Part shown: piece by piece, positions 12,301-23,072 of the stretch
Layout of the letters: each line of letters begins with the position of its first letter
Numbering within the stretch: the stretch's first letter is position 1
NCBI RefSeq assembly: GCF_009727055.1
Contig: NC_052355.1
Coordinates: 51,641,749 to 51,705,748 of the forward strand
Source of the DNA: Benincasa hispida
Lineage: Eukaryota; Streptophyta; Magnoliopsida; Cucurbitales; Cucurbitaceae
Length of the DNA stretch: 64,000 bases
Direction: 5' to 3'
Program-made: the position numbers and the translations under genes
The notes under the pieces: model-generated
Database searches by the model: none
The model's input: the letters and a program-made list of their open reading frames with translations, nothing else
What the model was told of the DNA's origin: nothing

Positions 12301-15300
12301 GGGAGGGCTAATACCGAAGCTGTCACCATGGCTTGCTTCAGTTTTTCAAATGCCCGAGTGGCTTCCTCATCCCACCTGAATGAATTCTTCTGAAGGAGCT
12401 TGGTAAGGGGGGCTACGATGCTTCCATATCCTTATACAAACCTCCTATAATACCTTGTAAGCCCTAAGAATCCCCTCAGTTCGGACACATTCTGTGGTTG
12501 GGGCCATTCTCTCATCACTTTAATCTTTCCATCATCCACTTCCACCCCTCGGGCTGAAATCCAATGGCCTAAATATTGGACCCTGGTTTGACAGAATGTG
12601 CACTTCTTTCGATTGGCAAACAACCGATGATCACGAAGGATGTTGAATACAACTCCCAAATGCGTCTCATGAGTCGAGATGTTTGGACTGTACACTAGAA
12701 TGTCGTCAAAGAAAACTAGGACAAATCTACGAAGGAATGGTCGAAATACCTGGTTCATGAGTGATTGGAAGGTGGCCGGGTTTGTGAGACCAAAAGGCAT
12801 CACTAGGAACTCGTAGTGGCCTTCATGAGTCCTGAAAGCTGTCTTTTCAATGTCCCCCTCACTCATTCTGATCTGGTGATAACCCGATCTTAGATCGAGT
12901 TTGGAATAAACCGCTGCTCTGTGCAACTCATCTAGTAGCTCTTTGATTACTGGTATGGGGAATTTATCAGCCACAGTTGCTTGGTTTAGCTTCCGGTAGT
13001 CAACACAAAATCTCCACCAACCATCTTTCTTTTTCACCAAGAGAACAGGGTTGGAGTAGGGGCTATGGCTTGGTCGTATGATTCCGGCCTTAAGCATCTC
13101 TTCCAATAACTTTTCAATCTCTTCTTTCTGGTTATGGCCGTATTTGTAGGGTCTCACATTAATTGGCTTTTGGTCTGCACTCATCAAGATGCGGTGGTCA
13201 ACTGCTCTCCTAGGGGGAAGTGTTGTGAGTTCTTCAAATATGTCCATGTTTTGTTCAAGTAAGGCTTTGATCATGACTGGTAGTCCCTCATCTTCATTTG
13301 GTTCGTTTAGCTCCTCATCCCCTTCCTCATTCTTGAACTCGAAATTCTGGAATTCTACCAAAAATCCTTGATCCTCTGCTTGCCAGGTCTTTGTTAATGC
13401 TTTGAAGGACACTTCTGCCTTGGTCAAGGATGGAACACCTCGTAGCATGACTTGTGATTCCCCTACCAAGAAAGACATGGTTAGTGACGGCCAATGAACT
13501 CCCATAAACCCTGTTGTGCATAACCACTTCCCCAACACCAGATCCATTTGTCCTAGATCGATCACCAAGAAATCTGCCTTCACAGTCAAGTCGGGAAGCT
13601 TCAACTCTACCGCTCTGCATAAACCTTCCCCTCGTATGGTTGCACCATTCCCAATTATCACTGAGAAATTCTTCTTGTTTACTGGAAGCTGTAACTCCTT
13701 CACTATCTTTTGGTGAACGAAGTTATGGGTTGCTCCACAATCGATCAACACTACCACTTCTTTACCCTTCAGTTGTCCCTTTAACTTCATCGTGCCTTGG
13801 GCAGACAGCCCACACATGGATCTCAACGTGATCTCTGCCGTCTCCTCGGCTTCTAAGCCTTCTTTTCCTCTCGGTTCCTCTCCTTCCTCTCCTTCTCCGG
13901 TTGTTTCTTCTCTTTCGTTGGTAATAAACAGCATCAGCTCGCGGTTTTTCTTAGCTTTGCATCGATGTCCAGGTGCATACTTCTCATTACATCTAAAACA
14001 AAGTCCCTTATCAAGTCGGTCACGAAATTTGCTATCAGAGAGACGCTTCATCGACAGTTCCTTCCTCATGAGGTTGCCTTTCATAGGCAATGTTATGCGT
14101 TTTGTCGCTTGAGACTCTACCATTTTCTCGCTCTTCCTATTTGGCGTCCCACCCTCCTTCACTTGGGCTTCTTTTTTGCCTGGTCCAACTACTCCTAGGT
14201 CTGCTAATACTAACTTCAGGGCCATGTTTCTATCACTCACCAGCTGGGCTTCGTGCATACATTCTTCCAAGGTGGTTGGCTTTCTACTAATAACCTCTGC
14301 TCTCAACGTTGGTTCCAGCCCATTTATGAAAGTATCCTTGAGGACTTCTTCGGCCAGGTCAGGCAGGGGGGTCGAGTATGTCACAAATTTCTTCATGTAG
14401 TTAGTATACGACCCCTCTTGCTTTATTCTCAACAACCGCGCGCCTAGACTACCTTCTCCGGTAGGTCTGAAGTATTCAAACATCCTCCTCTTCAGCTCCT
14501 CCCAGTATTGATTGCTTTCCCGTTGTGGCTCCATCGGAACCAGTCAACTTTGTCTGGCCCAAAACTGATGACGGCTACCTTTACCTTCTCCTGATCGGAC
14601 AACTCGTGGATCTCGAAATAATGCTCAGCTCTATACACTCATGATTCCAGGTTCTCTCTGGCGAAAACAGGTATCTCTAGCCTTTTGTATTTGCTTCTAT
14701 CGGCTCCTCCCCCTCCATTGCTGGGTGTTGAATCGGCCTCATCGATCTTCCCCTTAAGTTTCATTCATCGTCCTTAGGTTGTTCTCGATTCTTCAGCCTT
14801 TCGAGCAACATTGCTCTTTCTCATCTCCTCCGTGAGTTTTTCTATGTTCTTGCAAAGTCCCATCAGCATCTCCTTCATTTCGGAGACTTTCTCGTTTTTT
14901 TCCATTCTTTCCTCTATTTGTTTTTGAGCCATAGCTCTCGTTCGCCTAGGATGAAGCGGGCTCTGATACTACTTGTAAGGCTCTTCGATCCCTGCACAAA
15001 AACAGCTAACAAAACACAAAGCAAAAGAAGAAGAGAACAGAGAATAATAGGGCAAAAACCGTAGTCGTTCTTTTATTTATATGCTCAGACTCAATACAGA
15101 CGTAAGGAAACTTCCCTTCAGACCCTTTCCAAAATACACCAGCACTCCTCCTAAAATTCTCGAGACTAACAACCCAAAATGGAAAATATCACTCCCGGCA
15201 CCTTTGAGAGAGCCGGGCATTCCTCTCCTACAAAAAAGCCTGCTCAGCTTTTTACCAAATTCTTCTCTGACGTCCTCCCTTGCCATTGTTGTCCTTTATA

Positions 15301-16192
15301 ACCGTCTTGTGGTCCCCTACTCAATATTCCCTTCTTTTGCTCCCATAGTTGTTTGTTCAATTCCCTTTTTACCCCTTCGTCTATAGGTATATATAATTTG
15401 TGGTCCTAAAGAAGCCTGCATAACAAATTTAGAGGTGCAGGAGTGGATTTTTCTTCTGCGGTTAGATGGTATATCTTCAACGACTCTTTGCATCGTGAAT
15501 AGGAAAAGGGAGAATTTGGGTATGTTTCTCTCTAAATCTCTATCTCATAATATTGTTCCAATGCAGGAAGCCGTTCATAATGAGATTTGAACTACTATTT
15601 GGAAACCGACTTATCCAAGAAAGTCAAACTTTTTTTTGTAGACTCTATTCTTTTGTGGGATAAATACACCTGATAAAATCTATGCGTGAATCCGATTAAT
15701 ATTAGCAGCCTCATGATGGTGTGCTTCATGTAGAAAAGATAATGAAATTGTTGATGACCTTTCCATATGGTGCCTTCTATTGGAAATAATTTGTCCATAT
15801 ATTTTGGAGACTGTTTGATGTTTGTGTGGCAGGATTCTTTTCTCTATGATCGTGTGCCAATCCTTTCAAAGATAAAGTTGAAGGGTTGCTGCGTAATGCT
15901 TTTAGAGATTTCTATTGGAAGATTTCGGTAAAGAGGATAGGAGAATCTTTCCGAGTGGTGATAGAAATAAATTGTAATTGAAGAGTTTTAGGATGCTTTG
16001 CTTTTTGTTTCTTCTACAGCAAGCTCTTAACTCTCCTTTTTCATAACTACTCTTTTTCAACACTTTGTACAATGTTCGAGATTTTTGTCTTTTCTTTATC
16101 TCCCTTTTTAATGGCTTTCCATATTTCATTTAATTATAGAACAAAATGACAAGATATCAGGAACGAATATGTAAAAGCTAAATCCAAGTAAC

Positions 16193-16234
<42 letters not shown>

Positions 16235-17919
16235 CACTAGAGATTATGTTTTTTGCGATTCAACGTAACCTTGGTGAACACCCTGTTATGGTTTTCCATT
16301 GAAGAATTGTGCTGGTAGGATAGAAACACTGCGTCTGTATATGTCAAAAAGATCTTTGGTAAAAAAGGGAGGAGGAAAGATATGAAAGAAATTGAACGTT
16401 TAGTTGGTCTATGTCGAGCAAACACAATTTCTCTAGCGAGTGAACTATCAGGGTGTTACTGTTAAAATCAGACAATAGAGGTATGTGGTTGATGTAGTTA
16501 AAACAACAAATTGCCGATGGCAAAAGTCCAAATTTCCATCAGGGGTGTGAAGTAGATCCTTGCGAATATTGATGGTTAATGCGCTAAGAAAGTGGACCTA
16601 CTCACTTTGTCCTTGATGACAATGAAGTTCTATTTAGTCCCCACCATCTTTAGCGTTCAGGTTAATTCTTACGCATTAAGGTTTTGTTTAACTAATTTGG
16701 TTGTACCTTTAGTTTATTTTATTATTGTTTGTTCTTCTGTTTTCAGTATTTTTTTTTACATTGCTTATAAATAGGCATCAATATTCAATTCTTTCATGAA
16801 ATGATATACAGAGGATTTTCCATCTCTGGTATATTAATAGTCTCGAAAGATTTCAACCAAGTTAATGATTAAGTCGTCATGAAAGTATGAGGGCATGAAT
16901 TATCATAAATGGACGGCCTCTTTGATTGACGTGCTAAAAAATAAATCTCCTTATTACAGGGCAAGGTGAAGCATAAATTTTCAGCAAAAGGGAAGTACAT
17001 TTCGGTAAACATTGGACCGGTTCAAGTAATTTCCAGTGAGCAGGTCCCTCCTTTCTCTTCTATTAATTTGTTCATTAATGATGCCTTACAATTTGTTAGC
17101 ATAGTATGTCCTTCACCCGTCAACAAACATGTTTGATCATGATGCTTCTTGATTTGGTTGACCCCATCCCCAAAATAAATAAACAATAGGCCCATGTATA
17201 TTAGTTTTGTAGATAAACAGTTTCCAGCCTAATCAAATCTCATCCCTGGATCCAAATCCCCAACTCTAAAAAAATGTAAAAAAGAATGCTTTTGTTACTA
17301 CAACTTTTAATATTATACTGAAGATTCAAATTTCATTTGAATCACTTAAATTTTAGTTAAGGAATGGATTCAACTGTTGCTATTAAAATCTAAGTTAGGA
17401 ACTAACGAACAAAAAGCATGAATTATTTTACTGTCAAGTAGATTATAATACAAACATTTTTATACATCAACATACAAGAAAATTGAGAAATTTATAGGTT
17501 TAAACGTGGTCAATTGCTAGAGAAGAATAAAAGGACAGAAGGTTAAAGAAAAATATGTTAGAAGAATTGTAGATTACATCGTCACGTCACTTTTTCACTG
17601 AAGATTTTTCTGATGTTCATTGGAATTTAAACGAATGAACTTCTGATGAATTAAAATAAGTTTTTAAGAAAAAATTAGGGACTAAGTAAAGGACTTTCGT
17701 AAAGTAATCTTAACTTAGATATTATCTGCTGCATTGAAAAGAAAAAATTATTAGTTGGCCAATTATTTTGAAATTCATGTCATGTGGATGGAGAACGATC
17801 TGAGGTGAATCTTTTTGTGGATGAGCTTCTGATGTGCGATGTTTTGTGGTTTCCCTTTCCAGGTTCAAGCCGTATACAACGCAATGAAGAGAGATGACCG
17901 TATGAAATACTTTCTATAA
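6388..17919 (+). CDS. DUF493 (YbeD-like) protein, predicted plastid-targeted (5 exons)
   Basis: Small protein of the DUF493 family (bacterial YbeD relatives, ferredoxin/ACT-like fold by family knowledge). Its biochemical role in plants is not established. Exons 6388-6667, 6839-6942, 7180-7293, 16960-17043 and 17863-17919 join in frame with GT-AG introns to 639 nt, 212 residues. Residues 1-60 are rich in Ser, Arg and Thr and poor in acids, as in a chloroplast transit peptide. The DUF493 domain covers about 129-212, with the block [16 protein letters not shown], then [14 protein letters not shown], and ends RDDRMKYFL. The ATG at 6388 was chosen because the transit-like leader follows it; the open frame extends upstream to 6286 but without family features. 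Intron 3 (7294-16959, about 9.7 kb) is expanded by a chromovirus and LINE-like sequence. Splice sites and frame are intact despite this. Confidence 0.9.
7294..10008. other. Intron 3, left part: degenerate sequence, possibly old retroelement
   Basis: About 2.7 kb of intron upstream of the chromovirus. Several stretches (about 7740-8300, 8860-9200 and 9400-9600) read as broken plus-strand protein-like sequence with many stops. Because a LINE-like zinc-finger fragment follows on the far side of the chromovirus, these may be other parts of the same old non-LTR element. I could not recognise a specific domain here. Confidence 0.3.
9285..9305 (+). other. Potential G-quadruplex motif in intron 3
   Basis: Four runs of four guanines separated by loops of 1, 1 and 3 bases (GGGG at 9285, 9290, 9295 and 9302). 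It lies on the sense strand of the DUF493 gene, so the pre-mRNA would carry it. Whether it folds is not known. Confidence 0.6.
10014..10462 (-). repeat. Chromovirus LTR (3' LTR in element orientation)
   Basis: Direct repeat of 14974-15410. It starts TGTAAGGCTC and ends GGTCTTACA. It differs from its partner by scattered substitutions and small indels, so the insertion is not recent. Confidence 0.92.
10463..10480 (-). other. Chromovirus polypurine tract
   Basis: Read on the minus strand, the bases just inside the 3' LTR are GAGAAGGGAGGTAT, a purine run in the position expected for plus-strand priming. Confidence 0.75.
10481..10920 (-). pseudogene. Chromovirus integrase C-terminus and chromodomain
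   Basis: The frame begins [15 protein letters not shown] and continues [17 protein letters not shown], the usual post-core integrase region. It then reads into a chromodomain-like segment containing [17 protein letters not shown]. This targeting module is typical of chromoviruses. The open frame continues through the polypurine tract into the LTR, which suggests loss of the original stop. Confidence 0.85.
11050..11690 (-). pseudogene. Chromovirus integrase core (broken)
   Basis: The HHCC-type zinc-binding end is visible as CEICRRNK. The core contains [10 protein letters not shown] with the first catalytic Asp and [10 protein letters not shown] with the catalytic Glu. The position of the second catalytic Asp, usually in an SDRD-like motif, reads TQRD, so the acidic residue is replaced by Gln. 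A frameshift separates the two halves near 11220-11306. Confidence 0.85.
11880..12431 (-). pseudogene. Chromovirus RNase H region (broken)
   Basis: Contains [16 protein letters not shown] with the first RNase H Asp, then YFSQKLS. Beyond this it reads in other frames as the usual HYLL...DALSRMPAS region. Separated from the reverse transcriptase by a stop just below 12432. Confidence 0.75.
12432..14534 (-). pseudogene. Chromovirus gag-protease-reverse transcriptase frame
   Basis: A 700-codon open frame holding most of the gag capsid region ([15 protein letters not shown]), a zinc knuckle [14 protein letters not shown], an aspartic protease ([11 protein letters not shown]) and a reverse transcriptase. 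The RT has [43 protein letters not shown] and the active-site FFDDILVYS. The protease has Cys where the DSG/DTG triad normally has Ser or Thr. The frame ends at a stop in the RYYRRFV region, where intact elements continue into RNase H, and it lacks the gag start. Much of it is uninterrupted, so decay has been moderate. Confidence 0.93.
14535..14931 (-). pseudogene. Chromovirus gag N-terminus (interrupted)
   Basis: A minus-strand ATG at about 14931 opens a frame [19 protein letters not shown] with coiled-coil character, which is typical of the gag start. It meets a stop near 14770 and is out of frame with the long downstream frame. Confidence 0.65.
14959..14971 (-). other. Chromovirus primer-binding site (initiator Met tRNA)
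   Basis: Minus-strand TAGTATCAGAGCC lies two bases inside the 5' LTR. It matches the complement of the initiator Met-tRNA 3' end (TGGTATCAGAGCC) with one difference. Confidence 0.85.
14974..15410 (-). repeat. Chromovirus LTR (5' LTR in element orientation)
   Basis: Direct repeat of 10014-10462. It starts TGTAAGGCTC on the plus strand; the end is degraded to GGTCCTAAA. The target duplication GAAGC follows directly. Confidence 0.9.
15416..15905 (+). pseudogene. LINE-like zf-RVT remnant in intron 3
   Basis: In broken plus-strand frames the sequence reads [13 protein letters not shown], then [10 protein letters not shown], then [16 protein letters not shown]. This matches the layout of the zinc-binding region at the C-terminus of plant LINE reverse transcriptases (IWK..PKK..FF....N T.D....C.LC....E..DH). 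Several stops interrupt it. The chromovirus inserted just upstream, apparently into this older element. Confidence 0.6.
16195..16231 (+). repeat. (GA)n microsatellite
   Basis: About 18 uninterrupted GA units inside intron 3 of the DUF493 gene. Confidence 0.95.
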
Positions 17920-19181
17920 CTCTCGTTTTTGAATTAGGGTTTACTTGTACGCGTCCTTGTAATGTAATCACTCTTATCCTTCTAGATATCTTGATTATTC
18001 CACTTAAAAAGTTCTCTAATTCTACATCATCTTTTCTTCATCTCTCTGACTTCTTTCTCTTGCATTTTAATTTCCAAACCTAATCACCTTTCATTCATTT
18101 TAGGTTAAATTGCAAACTTAGGAAGTTAGAATTTAGTTTCTATGGTATATATTTAGAATTTAGTCCCTACAGTGGGACTATTTTTTAGAATTTTATCAAA
18201 CTATAAGAACTATTTATGAACTTAAACTTTTATCAAATTATAGAGACTAAATTCTAATTTTCTTACTAAATTTACAATAGTGGCTGCCCATTGGCGTTGT
18301 TTGCTAGCTTGTTGTTGATAAGCCCTTTATTTTAAATTTTTGGATAAAGTATTTGGCTACCACAGCGCAAAACAAATGCTCCATCTTGTCTTTTATGCAC
18401 ATCCGTTTTCTTTCCCTGTCTCTTCCAATTTGAACGTTTGATGGAAATTTTAACCTAACTTGATGCAAATTTCAAATCCATTGGACTTTATGAATTATGT
18501 AAGCTAAAAACATCTGTCATTATTTTGCTTTCACTTTATTGTGCAGTTAGTTATATGATCACATAATGGCTTGAATTTTCTCTTGCCATAAAGAGAATAT
18601 TGATAATGACTATTCTTATTGAACTCTTTCCAAGGAGCATTCAATTCTTCTTCAGTTAATGGTTGGAAATTTGAGTTGTTAAGCTAGAGAAATCAACCAC
18701 CAATGTCAAATATGGAAATTTAGATTAAAACATCATCGCCACCAGAAAAATCTCCCATAAAGACCAGCAAGAAACTCTGAGCAAGTTCGATCAAATTAAA
18801 AATAAATGTAAATAATACGTTTAGCTAATGATTTGAGGCTTAAAATGGGAATTTAACTTGAAATATCATCATTATACAAACGTGGTAGGAAAGTGGAGAC
18901 GACAAGAAGAAAAAAGAGAATACAGAAAGGGGAAAAAAAGAACAAAAAGTCAATTAAGAGAAGATGAAATCTTTTACTTTTCTTCCTTTGTCCGAAAACA
19001 CAGCCGGAGTTGACGGCCAAAATTGTCTGTCCGCCGCATGACCTCAGACTCCGGCGGGTTTTATTGATATTCAAAGAAAATTTTCCCTTCAACTCTCTCA
19101 CCGCCGGTCAGTAGACCGATAACTATCTTTAGACAAAAATAATTTCAGAAACTGCGAATCTCCAACAAACCTCTTTCTGAT
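17920..19181. other. Intergenic region between convergent genes
   Basis: It lies between the 3' ends of the DUF493 gene (plus strand) and the DUF579 gene (minus strand), so it should hold both 3' UTRs. The only structure I see is a MITE-like repeat at 18103-18278. Confidence 0.6.
18103..18278. repeat. MITE-like foldback repeat
   Basis: The left end AAATTGCAAACTTAGGAAG...TTAGAATTTAGTTTCTA and the reverse complement of the right end (ATTGTAAATTTAG...TTAGAATTTAGTCTCTA) form imperfect terminal inverted repeats of about 38 bp around an AT-rich core. No coding capacity. The exact ends are uncertain. Confidence 0.5.
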
Positions 19182-20036
19182 CTAACAAAATCGATCCGAA
19201 GTTCGATCGGCTTCGCTCATATTGGCCGCCGGTGGAATCTTGAAATGCCATAACCTTCCAACTCCATTAACATAATACTTATTCTTGCACAAAAACTCCT
19301 GCGCAAATGTCCTCTCCACTTTCCGATCAACATCGTGTAGAAACACATCGGTAACGCCGGATCCTTTCCTATTCCTCGCCATCACGGCGGCGGAGAATAT
19401 CGCCGCCATCCGGCCCGGAGCCTCCGCAAAATACCCCCTCGGCGCGTCGATCATTATCAGGTCCCATTCCTTCTCGTAAATCTCTTCTGGAAGATTATGA
19501 AGCGCTAACTTACACTTTTCATTTCCCTTAAGAAATGCCTTCGTCGGCGAACAGTACGGCTCCGATTTGTAAGTTGAAAGCAACCGATCTGCCTCCTGAA
19601 GCTGCGTCCGGTACTGGACGTGATAAGCTCGAAGCATCGGAGCGTCTTTTAAAACCGTCTGAACCCACTTCGGATCCTCTTCAAGAAAAATCGTGGTTCC
19701 GAGAGGATTGAGCGACGCCCACATCAATGAATCGTGGCCGAGCCCGAATACCAGAAAATTGCACGGACATCGAACCTTCAATACGTCGAATGAGATATGG
19801 ATCTCGTCCAGTGATTGCTGCGGAACTGTCTTCGAGGTCGCGTAATGGATTATTGACTGAAGCTGGATATCCGCCGGGGAATACCCGGTGATTGTCGGTG
19901 CTCCGGTGCCGGAAATGGAGCAGAATAAGTTACTGTCCACGAAACCTATGTATCCGGAAATCAACAAAGAACCGGCTATTAAGCCGGCTATGGCCAATCC
20001 GAGAATCCATGGCTTGGCTGATAATCGATTCTTCAT
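19182..20036 (-). CDS. DUF579 polysaccharide O-methyltransferase (AGM/GXMT type)
   Basis: Single-exon 284-residue protein of the DUF579 family, which 4-O-methylates glucuronic acid in plant cell-wall glycans. Members include the glucuronoxylan (GXMT) and arabinogalactan (AGM) methyltransferases. From memory the sequence is closest to the AGM type (start MKNR..KPWILGLA, and VMARNRK..GVT.VFLHDV.R), so arabinogalactan is the likelier acceptor. Residues 10-30 form one hydrophobic segment preceded by Lys/Arg, a signal anchor of a type II Golgi protein. FGLGHDSLMW (97-106) is the cofactor-binding glycine loop. LEED (118-121), MIDAP (195-199) and FLHDVDR (232-238) are the other family motifs. The C-terminus is RFC. 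Length is normal for the family and no defect is seen. The minus-strand ATG at 20036 is the only start that includes the signal anchor. Confidence 0.92.
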   Translation of the reverse strand: MKNRLSAKPWILGLAIAGLIAGSLLISGYIGFVDSNLFCSISGTGAPTITGYSPADIQLQSIIHYATSKTVPQQSLDEIHISFDVLKVRCPCNFLVFGLGHDSLMWASLNPLGTTIFLEEDPKWVQTVLKDAPMLRAYHVQYRTQLQEADRLLSTYKSEPYCSPTKAFLKGNEKCKLALHNLPEEIYEKEWDLIMIDAPRGYFAEAPGRMAAIFSAAVMARNRKGSGVTDVFLHDVDRKVERTFAQEFLCKNKYYVNGVGRLWHFKIPPAANMSEADRTSDRFC

Positions 20037-22257
20037 TTGGAGTTGATGAGAACAAAATAAAAAATTTCAGCTCTTCAAAATGAATTCAAAGAGAGGCGTT
20101 TGGTTCGTTTAAAGGTTTAGAGAAGACGGGTTGCGATTGGACGGTAGTTGAAAAGACGTAAATACCCTTATCTTGAGGACCCTCTTGGCCTTGACCCAAT
20201 GGTCGTTGACCGGTTCTTTGGTAAAATTGATTCTCGATTCAACGTTTTGCTGACTCACGTGATGATTGGATGTTCTTCCCCGTTGTGGGGTCCATTCTAA
20301 ATTCCGCGTCCAGTTACCTTTCGCCACGTGTATCAACTAGGTCCTTGTTTCTACCAAAGCCATCCACAATTAATTTAGATTAATACCAACTGGTCGCTGT
20401 ATTTTCTTGTTTTAATTTAATAAATCAAATGGACTCTTATTTCAAATAAATTAATCGTTTCGATTTGGATGTTTATTTATTTATAAATACGTAACCAATA
20501 AAGTCAAAATGTGTATCCTTTAATGTCTAATCCACCTACATATAGCCATGAACAACGGCCACCATAACCTAGCTACTTCCTAGGAGATGTTTTTTAAATA
20601 ACATTAATTGCATATAATTCCAACCACGTCTAACAATGAAATATAATAATAATAATAATAATTATTATCATTAATACCCTGTATTAAACTTCCTACATGC
20701 TAACTTCAACATAGATCAATTGGTTAAAATATCATCATTGACCAAGAATTTAGAGGATAAATCTCTTTACCTTTTAATATGTAGTTCTTCCCAAAATAAT
20801 TTTTTTTAATGTGCTGTAATGTTAGATTATATACTAAAACAAAGACAAAGATGGATGCAACATATTAACAGACAAAAGTTGGAACAATCAGTATCAGAAA
20901 AATTTAGTTTAAAGCTTAATAGGATATTAAAATGAGTAAAAACAATTAACTTATAGAATTAGTTTATGAACTTTCAATCTTGTATCTTATAGATCATTGA
21001 AATTTTAAAATGTTTGAAAGGTCTTTAAAAATTTTATGTGTAATCATTTTTTACATATATGATTTTTTTTTTTAAAAAAATTAATTGATCTATTAGATAT
21101 ACATAAAATCGAATTTATGTCTAATAAAATTTAAATTTTCAATTTTGTATATAGTAGATTCATATATTAAAAAAATCGTAATCGTATTGCTAATGGCCTA
21201 TTATATTTTAATTTACTTCATCATTAAATAACAATTTATAGAGTTGTTTTTTTCCTTATTTATTGCACATTAAAATGTGTTGTCATGGGAAAATGATTTA
21301 AAAGAACAGCGTACAAAGGTCTAGTGTAATAGTTGATGACACTTTTCCTCATCCACCAATTCATTTCCGTCGTTAATTATAATCGAGATGGTTCATGGAG
21401 CTTATAATCGTATAGGAATGATTTTAAAATTGTTAAAAATCATTTCAAAATTAATTCGAATTATATCTTTAATCGTTTAAATTTAATTTAATATTTAATT
21501 TTATACTTTTCAATGTAATTTTTATATCATGAGAATGGATTTTAAATTATTAAATTATATGTTTTGGAATGATTTTGAAATTATCAAAAGTGATCTAAAC
21601 CATTTTAGAATCATTTTCAAATATACTCTAATTCTCTTAACAAGTAGGTCTTGACCAACATGTTCACACATTTATAGCTTAGGTGCCTATTTAGAGGAAA
21701 GCTACCTGAACTTTCCTAATATTTCTTCTTATGCAATGGATGTTTCTTGTGACTCCTCAACTTTCATCCTCTCATAGCTCTTTCTTTAATGTCAAAAGGA
21801 AATTAACAAACGTATTGCAAATAGTCTAGGTGCATATATATGGACGTTGTTGGGACTATATAGTTATTCCTATCCTTCTAAACGTAAGAATCTAGCAATT
21901 TGTGAGAGTCATCCATATCAAACCTCTGAAGCATCTTAAAGGATTAACGTTAGAATGTTTTCAATAAGTTATTTGACATTTCGAACAATCAAGTACGAAG
22001 GTCCATAACTCTAGGGTTTAAACCCTCGTAGCACCATTCATTATGTATTATGTAACATTATCTCCAATAAAATTATTTGCCTCCGCTCCGTGACGTAACT
22101 AACACATTATTAGTAAACCTCGTAAATTTGTGTCGCTTCCCTATACTTTACATTTTCTATATTCTTTATTTGTCAATTTCGTAAAAGTTAAGTTAAAAAC
22201 ATGAATTGCATATAATTCCTACCACATCAGAGAACATAAACCATGCAATAATTTTTC
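20037..22257. other. Intergenic region upstream of the DUF579 gene
   Basis: About 20037-20340 is less AT-rich and likely holds the DUF579-gene promoter and 5' UTR. Further right is AT-rich DNA with an AAT run near 20646-20667 and a SINE-like segment (20705-20795). The stretch 21900-22180 contains CGTGACGTAACTAACAC and nearby text reminiscent of the transcribed part of some copia LTRs, which I could not confirm. A 20-bp near-repeat (ATTGCATATAATTCCNACCA) occurs at about 20609 and 22204. Confidence 0.45.
20705..20795 (+). repeat. tRNA-derived SINE-like remnant
   Basis: ATAGATCAATTGGTTAAAAT resembles a tRNA A box (TAGCTCAGTTGGT). About 40 bases later GAATTTAGAGGATAAATC sits where a B box (GGTTCGAATC) would be, followed by a pyrimidine stretch. 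The B box is poorly matched. Confidence 0.35.
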
Positions 22258-23041
22258 AGTGAAACTACTGAGACTTCAACAAACGTTGTTGAATATGCTA
22301 GTACATCAACAAAAGTTGTTGTTGACACATCGAGTCAAACACATTCTTCTCAAGAGTCGAGAATGTCTCGATGTAGTGGGAGGGTTATAACCTAATCTGC
22401 TCGTTATATGGATTTAACAAAAGCCCCAAGCTGTCACACCAGATATGATATTGAGGATCCAGTATCTTATGAACCGACAATGGCTGATATGGACAAAGAT
22501 GAATGGATTAATGACATGAATCTAGAAATAGAGTCTATTTATTTTAATTATGTCTAGGATCTTGTAGATCAACCTGATGGGGTAAAACCTATAGGTTGCA
22601 AATAGATCTACAAGATGAAAAGAGGTGCAGATGGGAAAAGATGCAAATCTTTAATGCTAGACCGGTGGTAAAGGGTTATACCCAAGTGGAGTGAGTGGAT
22701 TATGATGAAACTTTCTAGCCTGTTGTCATGTTTAAGTCTATCAAAATTCTCTTATCCATTGCCGCATATTATGACTATGAAATATGAAAAATGGATATCA
22801 AGACTACCTTTTTAAATAGAAATTTTGATGTTGACATCTATATGAAACAACTAGAGGGATTCATAAAACAAGATCATGAGCAAAAAATTTGCAAGCTTAA
22901 TAGGTCCATTTGTGGATTGAAGCAAACATCCAGATTTTGGAATATAGGGTTTGATAATGCAATTAAATCTCATGACTTTGACCAAACTATTGATGAACCA
23001 TGTGTCTACAAGAAGATCATCAATAGTTCTTTGTGTTGTAT
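22258..23041 (+). pseudogene. Copia reverse transcriptase, N-terminal part
   Basis: It reads SRMSRCSGRV, then DLTKAPSCHTRYDIEDPVSYEPTM, GVKPIGCK.IYKMKRGADGK, WKMDIKTTFLNRNFDVDIYM, GLKQTSRFWN and DEPCVYKKI, the standard order of copia RT motifs. Stop codons occur near 22555 and 22602. It stops just before the catalytic YVDD box, where the CACTA element entered. The frame at the breakpoint is one base off that of the right piece. Confidence 0.88.
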
Positions 23042-23072
23042 TACTACAACAATTTTGAATATAGATCTCAGT
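23042..23072 (+). repeat. CACTA terminal inverted repeat, left
   Basis: About 30 bp, pairing with 41998-42027 with few mismatches. The first base has changed from C to T. Confidence 0.92.

Larger units (their letters stand above)
10014..15410 (-). mobile_element. Ty3/gypsy chromovirus, complete ends, degraded coding region
   Basis: LTR retrotransposon on the minus strand inside intron 3 of the DUF493 gene. Two LTRs of about 440-450 bp begin TGTAAGG. The left copy ends CTTACA, matching its start as a short inverted repeat; the right copy has decayed to CCTAAA. A perfect 5-bp target duplication GAAGC flanks it (10009-10013 and 15411-15415). In minus-strand order it has a primer-binding site, gag with zinc knuckle, protease, reverse transcriptase, RNase H, integrase, chromodomain and polypurine tract. 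The chromodomain places it with the chromoviruses. Several stops and frameshifts make it non-autonomous now. Lineage within chromoviruses was not determined; the short LTRs suggest a Reina-like type. Confidence 0.93.
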
